Shown here: in pieces, positions 1 to 7,814 of the stretch
Layout: every line of letters begins with the position of its first letter
Numbering within the stretch: position 1 is the stretch's first letter
Assembly: GCF_003664585.1 (NCBI RefSeq)
Contig: NZ_RCHI01000001.1
Span: 62,001-126,000 of the forward strand
DNA from: Paenirhodobacter hankyongi
GTDB taxonomy: Bacteria > Pseudomonadota > Alphaproteobacteria > Rhodobacterales > Rhodobacteraceae
Direction: 5' to 3'
DNA: 64,000 nucleotides
Program-made: the position numbers and the translations under genes
Notes under the pieces: generated by a model
Seen by the model: the letters and a program-made list of their open reading frames with translations, nothing else
The model's database searches: none
What the model was told of the DNA's origin: nothing

Positions 1-263
1 CGGTGGCGCGGATGGTCGCGGCCTATGCCGCGGTCACGCCGCTTGATGCGGCCGAGGTCGAGCTGCTGCGCGACCTGATCGTGGCGCGGCTGGTCGCCTC
101 GATCACCATCACCGAGTGGCGCGCGGCGCGCTATCCGGAGAATGCCGAGTATATCTTGCGAAACAACCGCGGCGCGCGGGCCGGGATGGCGGGCTTTGCC
201 GCCCTGCCGCGCGAGGTGGTCACGGCGGCACTGCGGGCCGCGGCTGAGGAGGGCGTGCGATGA
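1..263 (+). CDS. C-terminal end of a phosphotransferase (APH/homoserine kinase II-like), cut by window edge
   Basis: The reading frame is open to the left edge, so only the last 86 or so codons are present and the true start lies outside the window. The segment ITEWRAARYPENAEYILRNN resembles the C-terminus of RdoA/hydroxylysine-kinase-like members of the aminoglycoside phosphotransferase fold, which phosphorylate small alcohols or amino acids. The catalytic part is not visible. The stop codon overlaps the start of the next gene by 4 bp (ATGA), and kinase plus class III aminotransferase is a known pairing in this family (for example hydroxylysine or ethanolamine-type catabolism), which supports the call. 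The exact substrate cannot be told. Confidence 0.6.
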   Translation, partial: VARMVAAYAAVTPLDAAEVELLRDLIVARLVASITITEWRAARYPENAEYILRNNRGARAGMAGFAALPREVVTAALRAAAEEGVR

Positions 264-1576
264 CGCGCGAGACGATGGTGAACGCCTATGTCGAGGGGGC
301 AGCCGACCTCGATGCCGAGACCGCGGCGCTGATCGCGCGGCGGCAGGCGCTGCTCGGGCCCGCCTATCGGCTGTTCTACGAAAAGCCGCTGCATCTGGTG
401 CGGGGCGAGGGCGCATGGCTCTATGATGCCGCGGGCGAGGCCTATCTCGACGCCTACAACAACGTCACTTCGGTCGGGCATTGCCACCCGAAGGTGGTGG
501 CGGCGATTGCCGCGCAGGCGGGGGTTCTGGCGACCCATACCCGCTATCTGCACGCGGGCGTTCTGGACTATGCCGAGCGGCTGCTCGCCACGCTGCCGGA
601 CGAGATCGGGCAGATGATGTTCACCTGCACCGGCTCCGAGGCGAATGACCTTGCGGTGCGGATCGCGCGCGCCTTCACCGGCGGCACCGGCATCATCGTG
701 ACCGAGACTGCCTATCACGGCGTCACCCAGGCGGTGGCGGAGTTCTCGCCCTCGCTCGGCCCCGCGGTCGATCTGGGCGTGCATGTGCGCACCGTGCCCG
801 CCCCCGACAGCTACCGCGAGGCGGATGTGGCAGGCGCCTTCACCGCCTCGGTCGAGGCGGCGATCGCCGATCTGACCCGCCACGGCATCCGCCCGGCGCT
901 CTTCATCTGCGACGGCATCTTCGCCTCGGACGGGGTGTTCGACGGGCCGGCGGGCTTCCTGCAGGGCGCGGTGGCCGCGATCCGTGCCGCGGGCGGGCTT
1001 TACATCGCCGACGAGGTGCAGTCGGGCTTTGGCCGCACCGGCGACGCGATGTGGGGGTTCCAGCGCCACGGCGTCACCCCCGACATCGTGACCATGGGCA
1101 AGCCGATGGGCAATGGCTATCCGGTCGCGGGCGTCGCGCTGCGCCCCGAGGTGGTCGCCGAGTTCGGCCGCAAGGCACGCTATTTCAACACTTTCGGCGG
1201 TAATGCCGTGGCGGTTGCGGCGGCGACCGCGGTGCTGGACGTGATCGAGGGCGAGGGGCTGGTCGCGAACGCCCGCGACGTCGGCGCGCATCTGCGCGAC
1301 GGGCTGCGCGGGCTGGCGGCGCGTCATCCCTGCATTGGCGACGTGCGCGGCGCGGGGCTCTTCATCGGCGTCGAGATCGTCTCGGACCGCGCCGCGAAGA
1401 CCCCAGATCCGGCGCGCACGGCGGCCATCGTCAATGGGCTTCGCGCGGAGCGCGTGCTGATCTCGGCCTGTGCCAAGGGCGCGAATGTGCTGAAGATCCG
1501 CCCGCCGCTGATCTTCACCCGCGAGCAGGCCGACCTGCTGGTGGCGCGGCTTGACCGGGTGCTTGGCGGGCTCTGA
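260..1576 (+). CDS. Class III PLP-dependent aminotransferase (phospho-lyase-like)
   Basis: A 438-residue enzyme of the class III (omega) aminotransferase fold. The PLP-binding aspartate is in ADEVQSGFGR (about D251) and the Schiff-base lysine in TMGKPMGNG (about K281), both at the usual spacing. The N-terminal region carries the family-typical YDAAGEAYLDAYNNVTSVGH. It overlaps the upstream kinase gene by 4 bp, so the two are almost certainly co-translated. Vertebrate and bacterial relatives with a kinase partner act as phospho-lyases on phosphorylated hydroxylysine or ethanolamine rather than as true transaminases; that role is inferred from context only. The gene ends 2 bp before the convergent AraC-type gene. 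Confidence 0.85.
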   Translation: MTRETMVNAYVEGAADLDAETAALIARRQALLGPAYRLFYEKPLHLVRGEGAWLYDAAGEAYLDAYNNVTSVGHCHPKVVAAIAAQAGVLATHTRYLHAGVLDYAERLLATLPDEIGQMMFTCTGSEANDLAVRIARAFTGGTGIIVTETAYHGVTQAVAEFSPSLGPAVDLGVHVRTVPAPDSYREADVAGAFTASVEAAIADLTRHGIRPALFICDGIFASDGVFDGPAGFLQGAVAAIRAAGGLYIADEVQSGFGRTGDAMWGFQRHGVTPDIVTMGKPMGNGYPVAGVALRPEVVAEFGRKARYFNTFGGNAVAVAAATAVLDVIEGEGLVANARDVGAHLRDGLRGLAARHPCIGDVRGAGLFIGVEIVSDRAAKTPDPARTAAIVNGLRAERVLISACAKGANVLKIRPPLIFTREQADLLVARLDRVLGGL

Positions 1577-1578
1577 GC

Positions 1579-2379
1579 CTAACCCATCAGGAAGCTCTGC
1601 GGCGGCCGGCCGAATTGCGCGCGGAAGGCGGCGACGAAGGCGCTCGGGCTGCGATAGCCGAGCGACCAGGCGATCTCGGTGCTGCTTTGCCCGCGCTCGA
1701 GCCGCTCGATCGCCGCCATCAGCCGCAGCCGGCTGCGCCACTGCCGGAAGGTGAGCCCGGTCTCGGCGCGGAACAGCCGTTCCAGCGTGCGCGGGCTCGC
1801 CCCGGCCAGGGCCGCCAGATCGGCGAGCGGGCGCGCCTCGTCGGGGCTCTCGCGCAGGTGCCGCATCAGCCGCACCAGCCGCGCGTCATGCGCGCCGGGC
1901 AGGCTGAAGGGCGCCTCGGCCAGCGCCTCGATCTCGTCGGCGATGACCGCGGCCAGATGCAGCCGCCGCGCGTCGAAGGGAGCGTCGGTCGTCAGCGCGG
2001 CCAGCCGCAGGATCAGCTCGCGCAGCAGCGGCGTCAGCAGCAGCACGGCGCAGCGCGGCACCTGCCGGCGCAGCGGCAACGAGGGGTCGACGTAGAGGTT
2101 GCGGATCTCGACCTCGGTCTCGGTGGTGACGTGGTGGTCGGTGCCGCCCGGGATCCAGACCGCATGGCTGGGCGGCACGATCCAGACGCCGCCGCGGCTT
2201 GTCACCCGCAACACCCCCTGCATCGCCCAGATCAGCTGGCCGCGCGGGTGGCTGTGAGGCTCGACCATCTGCCCGGCCGGCATCTGCCCGCTGTGCACCA
2301 GCACCGGGCGCGCGGGATCGCGCACGAAGCCCGCGCCGCTGGCGGGCCGGGTTGGCGTTTCGGCGACATCCTTTGTCAT
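1579..2379 (-). CDS. AraC-family transcriptional regulator with N-terminal cupin domain
   Basis: A 266-residue protein. The N-terminal 100 residues look like an AraC ligand-binding cupin (HSHPRGQLIWAMQG, then PPSHAVWIPGGTDH). The C-terminal 100 residues hold the two helix-turn-helix motifs of AraC/XylS regulators (LADLAALAGASPRTLERLF and the closing SPSAFVAAFRAQFGRPP). This layout matches the RmlC-type AraC group. It is divergent from the DASS transporter gene, with only about 64 bp between the two starts, so regulation of that gene or of itself is plausible but unproven. The effector is unknown. Confidence 0.88.
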   Translation of the reverse strand: MTKDVAETPTRPASGAGFVRDPARPVLVHSGQMPAGQMVEPHSHPRGQLIWAMQGVLRVTSRGGVWIVPPSHAVWIPGGTDHHVTTETEVEIRNLYVDPSLPLRRQVPRCAVLLLTPLLRELILRLAALTTDAPFDARRLHLAAVIADEIEALAEAPFSLPGAHDARLVRLMRHLRESPDEARPLADLAALAGASPRTLERLFRAETGLTFRQWRSRLRLMAAIERLERGQSSTEIAWSLGYRSPSAFVAAFRAQFGRPPQSFLMG

Positions 2380-2443
2380 GATGATGGTCTAACGCAGGGG
2401 CGCGCGCCGGGCTAGTGTGGCGACGAGTGCGAACGGGGGGCCC

Positions 2444-3850
2444 ATGTCAGTCGCAAGAATTTCGATGAAACCGCTTTTCGTCGCGCTGGTCGTGCTGGCG
2501 GCGCTGGTGCTGGCGTTGCTGCCGCCCGCCGGGCTGACACTCGAGCAGGCGCGCACGCTCGGCATCGTGCTGGTCACGCTGGCGCTCTGGGCGACGGGGG
2601 TGGTGCCGGGCTATCTGGCCAGCCTGATCTTCTTCGCCGTGGTGCTGATCCTCGGCCTCGCGCCGGCCGCCACGGTCTTTGCGGGCTTCGGCTCGACTGC
2701 GGTCTGGCTGATCGTCTCGGGCTTCGTCATCGGCACGGCGATCGGCGTGTCGGGCCTTGGCGGGCGACTGGCCGAAGCGGTGGGGCCGGTGCTCGGCCGC
2801 TCCTATCCCTGGCTCATTGGCGGGCTGATGGGCGTGGCGATGGCGCTCGGCTTCCTGATGCCCTCCTCGGTCGGGCGTGCCGTGGTGCTGGTGCCGATCG
2901 GCATGGCGCTGGCCGACCGGGCGGGCTTTGGCCGCGGCTCGAACGGGCGGATCGGCATTGCCGCGGTGCTGGCGATCGGCTGCAACATGCCGAGCTTTGC
3001 GATCCTGCCCTCGAACATCCCGAACATGGTGCTGTCGGGCGCGGCCGAGACCATCCACCACGTCCATTTCGGCTATACCGAATACCTGCTGCTGCATTAC
3101 CCGGTGCTGGGCATTCTCAAGGCGGCGCTGACCGTCGCGCTGGTGCTGCGCCTGTTCCCGGCCGAGGTCGGTGCGCCGCTGCCGCGCGTGCTCGAGGCAG
3201 AGGCCGCGGCGGGCGCGAACCCCGGCGAGCGCGGCAAGCAGATCCGGGTGGCGGTGATCCTGCTTGCGACGCTCGTGCTGTGGATGACCGACAGCTGGCA
3301 CGGGGTGAACGCGGCCTGGGTCGGGCTGGTCGCGGCGGTGATCCTGCTGATGCCGGGGATCGGCGTGGTGACGCCGCCGGCCTTCAGGCAGGGCGTCGAC
3401 TTCGGCATGCTGCTGTTCGTCGTCGGTGCGCTGGCGCTTGGGGCGATGGTCAATGCCTCGGGGCTCGGTGCGCTGCTGGGCGCGGGGCTGCAAAAGGTGC
3501 TGCCGATGGCGCCCGGCGCCGAGGCGACGAATTTCCTGTCGCTCGTCGCGATGGCGAGCGGCACCGGCCTCTTCGCCACCGTGCCGGGGGTGCCCGCGGT
3601 GCTGACGCCGATGGCGCAGGATCTGGCCACCCTCACCGGTTTCAGCCTGAAGGCGGTGCTGATGACCCAGGTGATCGGCTTCTCGACGGTGTTCTTCCCC
3701 TATCAGGTCGGGCCCCTGGTGGTGGCGATGCAGCTCTCGGGCGAGCGGCTTTCCCACCTCGTCAAGGTGGTGCTGCCGCTCGCGCTGCTCACGCTTCTCG
3801 TGCTCGCCCCGCTCGACTTCCTGTGGTGGAAGCTCCTGGGCTGGATCTGA
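2444..3850 (+). CDS. DASS/SLC13-family anion transporter
   Basis: About 468 residues with 10-12 hydrophobic segments spread along the whole length. The pattern of paired hydrophobic hairpins and small-residue stretches (GFLMPSSVGRAVVLVPIG in the first half; GLFATVPGVPAVLTPMAQ in the second) fits the divalent anion/Na+ symporter superfamily (dicarboxylate, sulfate and related anions). The open frame extends back to a GTG at 2417, but the ATG at 2444 is preferred because a G-rich ribosome site lies just upstream and the protein then begins with a short tail followed by the first membrane segment. Divergent from the AraC regulator. Substrate not determinable. Confidence 0.8.
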   Translation: MSVARISMKPLFVALVVLAALVLALLPPAGLTLEQARTLGIVLVTLALWATGVVPGYLASLIFFAVVLILGLAPAATVFAGFGSTAVWLIVSGFVIGTAIGVSGLGGRLAEAVGPVLGRSYPWLIGGLMGVAMALGFLMPSSVGRAVVLVPIGMALADRAGFGRGSNGRIGIAAVLAIGCNMPSFAILPSNIPNMVLSGAAETIHHVHFGYTEYLLLHYPVLGILKAALTVALVLRLFPAEVGAPLPRVLEAEAAAGANPGERGKQIRVAVILLATLVLWMTDSWHGVNAAWVGLVAAVILLMPGIGVVTPPAFRQGVDFGMLLFVVGALALGAMVNASGLGALLGAGLQKVLPMAPGAEATNFLSLVAMASGTGLFATVPGVPAVLTPMAQDLATLTGFSLKAVLMTQVIGFSTVFFPYQVGPLVVAMQLSGERLSHLVKVVLPLALLTLLVLAPLDFLWWKLLGWI

Positions 3851-3854
3851 CGCG

Positions 3855-4826
3855 TCAGGGGATCAGGACCGTGGTGCCGGTGGTGCGCCGCCCCTCGAGT
3901 GCCGCATGCGCCTCGGCCGCCTCGCTGAGCGGCCGCGTCGCCACCACGTCGGCGCGGACCTCGCCGCGTTCGAGCCGGGCGAACAGATCGGCGGCGCGGC
4001 GTTCGAGGTCTTCGCGCGCATCGACATAATCAAAGAGCATCGGCCGGTTCGCCGACAGCGAGCCCCGGGCCAGGTCGGAGAGCTTGAAATCCTCGATCAT
4101 CCCCGAGGACTGGCCGAAGTTCACGAACATGCCGAAGCGCTTCAGACAGGCGAGCGAGCCGCGCCAGGTGTCGCGCCCGACGCTGTCATAGACCGCGGCG
4201 CAGAGCGCGCCCCGGGTCAGCCGCGCGACCTCGGGGGCGAAGTCGGTGGCGGTGTAGTCGATGACGTCGCTGTAGCCGTGCTGAAGCGCCAGCGCGACCT
4301 TGGCGGGCCCGCCCGCGGTGCCGATCGCCCGCGCCCCGATCGCGCGCAGCCACTGGCCGAGGAGCAGCCCGACGCCGCCCGCCGCCGCATGGACAAGAAC
4401 GGTGTCGCCCGGCTGCACCGCGTAGGACGAGGTGACGAGGTATTGCGCCGTCAGCCCCTTCAGCATGACGCTTGCCGCCACCGTGTCGGGGATCGCGTCG
4501 GGCAGCCGCACCAGCCGGTCCGCGGGCACCACGCGGCGGGTGCGATAGGCGCCGAATTTCAGCACATAGGCCACCCGGTCGCCGGGCCGCACCGTGTCGA
4601 CGCCGGGGCCCACCGCCTCGACCACCCCCGCGGCCTCGGCGCCGGGGATCATCCTGCCCTCGGGCCAGGGGTACAGGCCCGAGCGGTGATAGACGTCGAT
4701 GAAATTCACCCCGATCGCGGTGTGGCGGACCAGCGCCTCGCCGGGGCCGGGGGCGGCGGTCTCGACCGCGCTCCATTCCATCACCTCGGGGCCGCCCGGG
4801 CGGCGGGCGACAAGGGCCATGTCCAT
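3855..4826 (-). CDS. NADPH:quinone oxidoreductase-like, zinc-independent MDR family
   Basis: A 323-residue medium-chain dehydrogenase/reductase of the quinone-oxidoreductase branch. It has the N-terminal GroES-like half (GVNFIDVYHRSGLYP, PGAEAAGVVEAVGPGV) and a Rossmann nucleotide-binding motif VLVHAAAGGVGLLLGQW; the catalytic zinc ligands of alcohol dehydrogenases are absent, as expected for Qor. A strong AAGGAGG site is 7 bp upstream of the ATG. It is the last gene of the minus-strand run that starts with the ABC permease at 12.1 kb, 12 bp after the AhpD-like gene. It meets the anion transporter gene tail to tail with only 4 bp between. A role in detoxifying quinones or enals is inferred. 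Confidence 0.85.
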   Translation of the reverse strand: MDMALVARRPGGPEVMEWSAVETAAPGPGEALVRHTAIGVNFIDVYHRSGLYPWPEGRMIPGAEAAGVVEAVGPGVDTVRPGDRVAYVLKFGAYRTRRVVPADRLVRLPDAIPDTVAASVMLKGLTAQYLVTSSYAVQPGDTVLVHAAAGGVGLLLGQWLRAIGARAIGTAGGPAKVALALQHGYSDVIDYTATDFAPEVARLTRGALCAAVYDSVGRDTWRGSLACLKRFGMFVNFGQSSGMIEDFKLSDLARGSLSANRPMLFDYVDAREDLERRAADLFARLERGEVRADVVATRPLSEAAEAHAALEGRRTTGTTVLIP

Positions 4827-4838
4827 CGCGCGGCCTCC

Positions 4839-5243
4839 TTACAGCTGGAATTCGGGATCGACCGGGATCTGCATCCCGGTGACGAGGTGGTTCGTCTGCG
4901 CCGCGAGCGCGACGATCGACAGAAGCTCGGCGTGCTCGGCCGCGCCCATGCCCTTCGCCTTCGCCTGCGCGGTGTGCGAATGCACGCAATAGCTGCAGCT
5001 GTTGGCGATCGAGACCGCGACATAGATCATCTCGCGCGTCTTCGGGTCGATCTCGCCGGGCACGGTCATCACCGCCTTCAGCCCCTCCCAGGTGCGCGCA
5101 AGAAGCCCCGCGTCGAAGGCGAGCGCGCGCCAGAAGTTGTTGATGAAGTCGGTCTTGCGCGTCGCGCGGATGTCGTCGAACACCGCCTTGACCGCGGGGA
5201 TCGTCTCCGCCTCGGCATCGCTCATCAGTTTCACGGTCGCCAT
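4839..5243 (-). CDS. AhpD-like/carboxymuconolactone decarboxylase-family protein
   Basis: A 134-residue all-helical protein of the CMD/AhpD fold. The redox motif C83-S-Y-C86-V-H88 is intact, followed by the usual SHTAQAKAKG, so it is probably a peroxidase-like thiol protein rather than a decarboxylase. The frame stays open for 13 more codons upstream, but the start at 5243 has an AGGAGGA ribosome site and leaves a clean 22-bp gap after the ABC ATPase stop. It sits between the ABC importer genes and the quinone oxidoreductase, suggesting redox protection linked to metabolism of the imported compound. Confidence 0.85.
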   Translation of the reverse strand: MATVKLMSDAEAETIPAVKAVFDDIRATRKTDFINNFWRALAFDAGLLARTWEGLKAVMTVPGEIDPKTREMIYVAVSIANSCSYCVHSHTAQAKAKGMGAAEHAELLSIVALAAQTNHLVTGMQIPVDPEFQL

Positions 5244-5265
5244 CGCGTCCTCCTTTTTCCGCCGC

Positions 5266-6765
5266 TCAATGCACGGCGGCATACATGATCCTGGCCTCGG
5301 TCGCCTCGCCGGGCGAGAATTCCTCGACGATCCGGCCCTGACGGCACACGAGGATGCGGTCGGAGAGGTTCATCACCTCGGGCAGGTAGGAGGAAATCAC
5401 CACCACCGCGAGCCCCTCGTTCGCGAGCCGGTTGATCAGCGCGTGAATCTCGGCAATCGCGCCGACGTCGACGCCGCGGGTGGGTTCGTCGAAGATGACG
5501 AGCCGCGGTTTCTGCACCAGCCCCTTGCCGATCACCACCTTCTGCTGGTTGCCGCCCGACAGCTCGACCACCCGGGCATTCTCGTTGATCGCGCGGATGT
5601 TCAGGGTCTGCGTCCACTCGGCCGCCACCGCCGCCATCTCGGCGCGCCCGACATACCAGGCGTGATCGTGCCCCGCCGCCAGAAGCCCGGAATAGATGTT
5701 CTCGGCAATCGACATCGTCTCGAAGAAGCCCTCGGCCTTGCGGTCCTCGGTGATGTAGACGATGCCGTCGCGCACCGCCTCGCGCGGGACGGTATAGCGT
5801 ACCGGCCGGCCGTCGAGCGCCACCGCCCCGCCGCGCAGGAAGTCGCGCTTGTAGATCCCCGAGACCACCTTGAAGGTCTCGGTCCGGCCCGAGCCCACCA
5901 GGCCGAAGACCCCGGTGACCTGCCCGGCGAAGATGGAAAACGAGGTGTTGCGCACCATCGCCCCCATCGACAGGTCCTGCACCGACAGCACCTTTTGCCC
6001 GGCCTTGCGGGTGCCCGCGGCCGAGCGGTCGCGGTAGAGCGCATCGGACAGCGTGCGCCCGACCATCGCGGCGACGATCGTCTCGCGGGTGAACCCGGCG
6101 GTCGGGCCCGTCGCCACCAGCTCGCCGTCGCGCAGGATGGTGATGCGGTCGGAGAGGTCGAGCGCCTCCTCGAGCGCGTGCGAGATGAACACGATCGACA
6201 CGCCGCGCGCCTTCAGCCGGCGGATCAGCGCGAAGAAGTGGCGCTTTTCCTCGGGGGTCAGCGTCGCGGTCGGCTCGTCGAAGATGATCACCTCGGCGTT
6301 GTGATGGACGGCGCGGGCGATCTCGACCATCTGCTTCTTGGCGGCGCCCAGCGTCTCGACCATCGCCGCCGGATCGACCGGGAAGTTCAGCGATTGCAGG
6401 AATTGCTGGGCCGAGATGTAGGTGCCGCGCAGCCGGTTCAGGAACTTCTCGGAGCCGAGATAGAGGTTCTGTGCCACCGTCATCGAGGGCACGAGCGAGG
6501 TCTCCTGGAAGACCATCGCGATGCCGGCCTCGAGCGCCGCGTTCGGCGTGGCGAAGACCGTCTCGCGGCCATGGAGCCACATCCGCCCGGAACTGGGCGC
6601 GACGACCCCCGCCATCATCTTCGTCAGCGTCGACTTGCCGGCGCCGTTCTCGCCCAGAAGGGCGTGGATCTCGCCCTTGCGCAGTTCGAAATCGACCTCG
6701 CGCACGGCGGGGACGCCGCGATAGGCCTTGGTGATCTTCTCGAGCCGCAGGATCGCATCGTCCAT
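5266..6765 (-). CDS. Sugar-type ABC transporter ATP-binding protein with two ABC cassettes
   Basis: A 499-residue double-cassette ATPase of the RbsA/MglA/XylG type. The first cassette has Walker A GENGAGKST (about residues 38-46), a degenerate signature KKQMVEIARAV and Walker B VIIFDEPTATL. The second has signature LSGGNQQKVVIGKGL and Walker B LVIFDEPTRGVD, while its Walker A is degenerate, which is normal in this family. The open frame runs upstream to 7437 but that part is a shadow of the SMP-30 gene; the start at 6765 gives the conserved family N-terminus LRLEKITKAYRGVPA and lies 2 bp after the preceding stop. Energises the importer formed with the two permeases and the binding protein upstream. 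Confidence 0.93.
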   Translation of the reverse strand: MDDAILRLEKITKAYRGVPAVREVDFELRKGEIHALLGENGAGKSTLTKMMAGVVAPSSGRMWLHGRETVFATPNAALEAGIAMVFQETSLVPSMTVAQNLYLGSEKFLNRLRGTYISAQQFLQSLNFPVDPAAMVETLGAAKKQMVEIARAVHHNAEVIIFDEPTATLTPEEKRHFFALIRRLKARGVSIVFISHALEEALDLSDRITILRDGELVATGPTAGFTRETIVAAMVGRTLSDALYRDRSAAGTRKAGQKVLSVQDLSMGAMVRNTSFSIFAGQVTGVFGLVGSGRTETFKVVSGIYKRDFLRGGAVALDGRPVRYTVPREAVRDGIVYITEDRKAEGFFETMSIAENIYSGLLAAGHDHAWYVGRAEMAAVAAEWTQTLNIRAINENARVVELSGGNQQKVVIGKGLVQKPRLVIFDEPTRGVDVGAIAEIHALINRLANEGLAVVVISSYLPEVMNLSDRILVCRQGRIVEEFSPGEATEARIMYAAVH

Positions 6766-6767
6766 GC

Positions 6768-7814
6768 TCAGCCCTCCGCCGGCAGGGTGACGAGGACGTC
6801 GCCGCCCTTCGAGGCGACGACAAGCCGGCCCGCATGCACGATCGCCGAGCATACGCCATGGCGGTGGCCGTTGGCGCGGCTGTGCGCGCTCGAGACCGGG
6901 TTCATCTGCCGGTCGAGCCGCACCACAAGGCCCCAGGAGCGCGAGGGCGACCAGGGCTTGTGCACGCCCATGGTGCGGATGCCGCCGCATTGCAGCGGTT
7001 CGAGGAAGCTGCGCCCCGAGGCGAGCGCCGGCGCGATCCAGTAGTCGCGCGGCACCTCGCGGATCATGTCCTCGCGGTAATGGGTTTCGTGCAGCACGAA
7101 TTCGATCAGCCGGTTGCGCGGCGCAAAGACCGCAAGCACCGCACCGCCGTCGGGGGTGGGCGAGATCCGCGCGGGATAGCCCGGGATCATCTCGATCAGC
7201 GGTTTCAGCCCGCCCTCGGCATTCAGTTCCATCACCCGGTGCCGCCAGCTTTCGGAAAAGGCGATGGTGCCGCCCGGGCGCGGGCAGAGCCCGTTCGGCC
7301 AGGCGAGATCCTGTGCCACCTTGTGGAAGGGCTGTCCCTCGGCGCGGCGCACCCAGATCGAGCCGGTGGCGCGCCGCTTCATCAGATCGGCGGCCCAGTC
7401 CGAGGGCGCGTGCTCGGCCGAGCCGTTCGTCAGCCACAGCGCGCCATCGGCGGCAAAGGCAAGGCCGGTGATCGCGCGCACCTCGGGCAGCAGGTGCTGC
7501 GCCACCCCGTCGACCAGCAGCACGCCAGTTTCCAGCGCCACCGCAAGCTGGCCCTCGGCCGAGACGGCGAGCGCGGTCACCGGTGCGTCGAAGCGCTGGA
7601 GAAGCAGGGGCTCGGCGCCCGGCACGAGGCGGTAGAGCGCATTGCCCGAGGAGGCGATGAGGTCGCCACCGAGCACGGCGAGGTTGTCGGGTTCGGCAAG
7701 ACGCGCCAGCACCGGCGCCTCGTCAAGCGCGGTATTCGGCCGGAACGCGCCGTCCATCGGCGGGATCGTCACCGCCTTGCCGCGAAACAGGTCGAGGATC
7801 GGATCGAAGATCAT
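6768..7814 (-). CDS. SMP-30/gluconolactonase/strictosidine-synthase-like beta-propeller protein
   Basis: A 348-residue protein with the repeated six-bladed propeller pattern of the SMP-30/LRE group (LAVLGGDLIASSGNALYRL, LAFAADGALWLTNG, DLAWPNGLCPRPGGTIAFSE, PDGGAVLAVFAPRN). Family members hydrolyse sugar lactones or related esters with a bound divalent metal. There is no signal peptide. Its start overlaps the stop of the permease-SMP-30 fusion by 4 bp (ATGA), and the ABC ATPase follows after 2 bp, so it is translationally embedded in the importer operon. The same fold is found at the C-terminus of the preceding gene, so the operon makes two related propellers. Exact substrate unknown; a lactone or cyclic ester is the natural guess. 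Confidence 0.82.
   Translation of the reverse strand: MIFDPILDLFRGKAVTIPPMDGAFRPNTALDEAPVLARLAEPDNLAVLGGDLIASSGNALYRLVPGAEPLLLQRFDAPVTALAVSAEGQLAVALETGVLLVDGVAQHLLPEVRAITGLAFAADGALWLTNGSAEHAPSDWAADLMKRRATGSIWVRRAEGQPFHKVAQDLAWPNGLCPRPGGTIAFSESWRHRVMELNAEGGLKPLIEMIPGYPARISPTPDGGAVLAVFAPRNRLIEFVLHETHYREDMIREVPRDYWIAPALASGRSFLEPLQCGGIRTMGVHKPWSPSRSWGLVVRLDRQMNPVSSAHSRANGHRHGVCSAIVHAGRLVVASKGGDVLVTLPAEG

Noticed and set aside
131-1741. 536-codon open frame on the minus strand across the aminotransferase gene
   Set aside because: Arg/Ala/Gly-rich translation without any domain, opposite to a clear aminotransferase. It is a shadow of high-GC codon use.
5092-7044. 650-codon plus-strand frame over the ABC ATPase gene
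   Set aside because: Translation is Arg/His/Gly-rich and lacks motifs, whereas the minus strand has two complete ABC cassettes.
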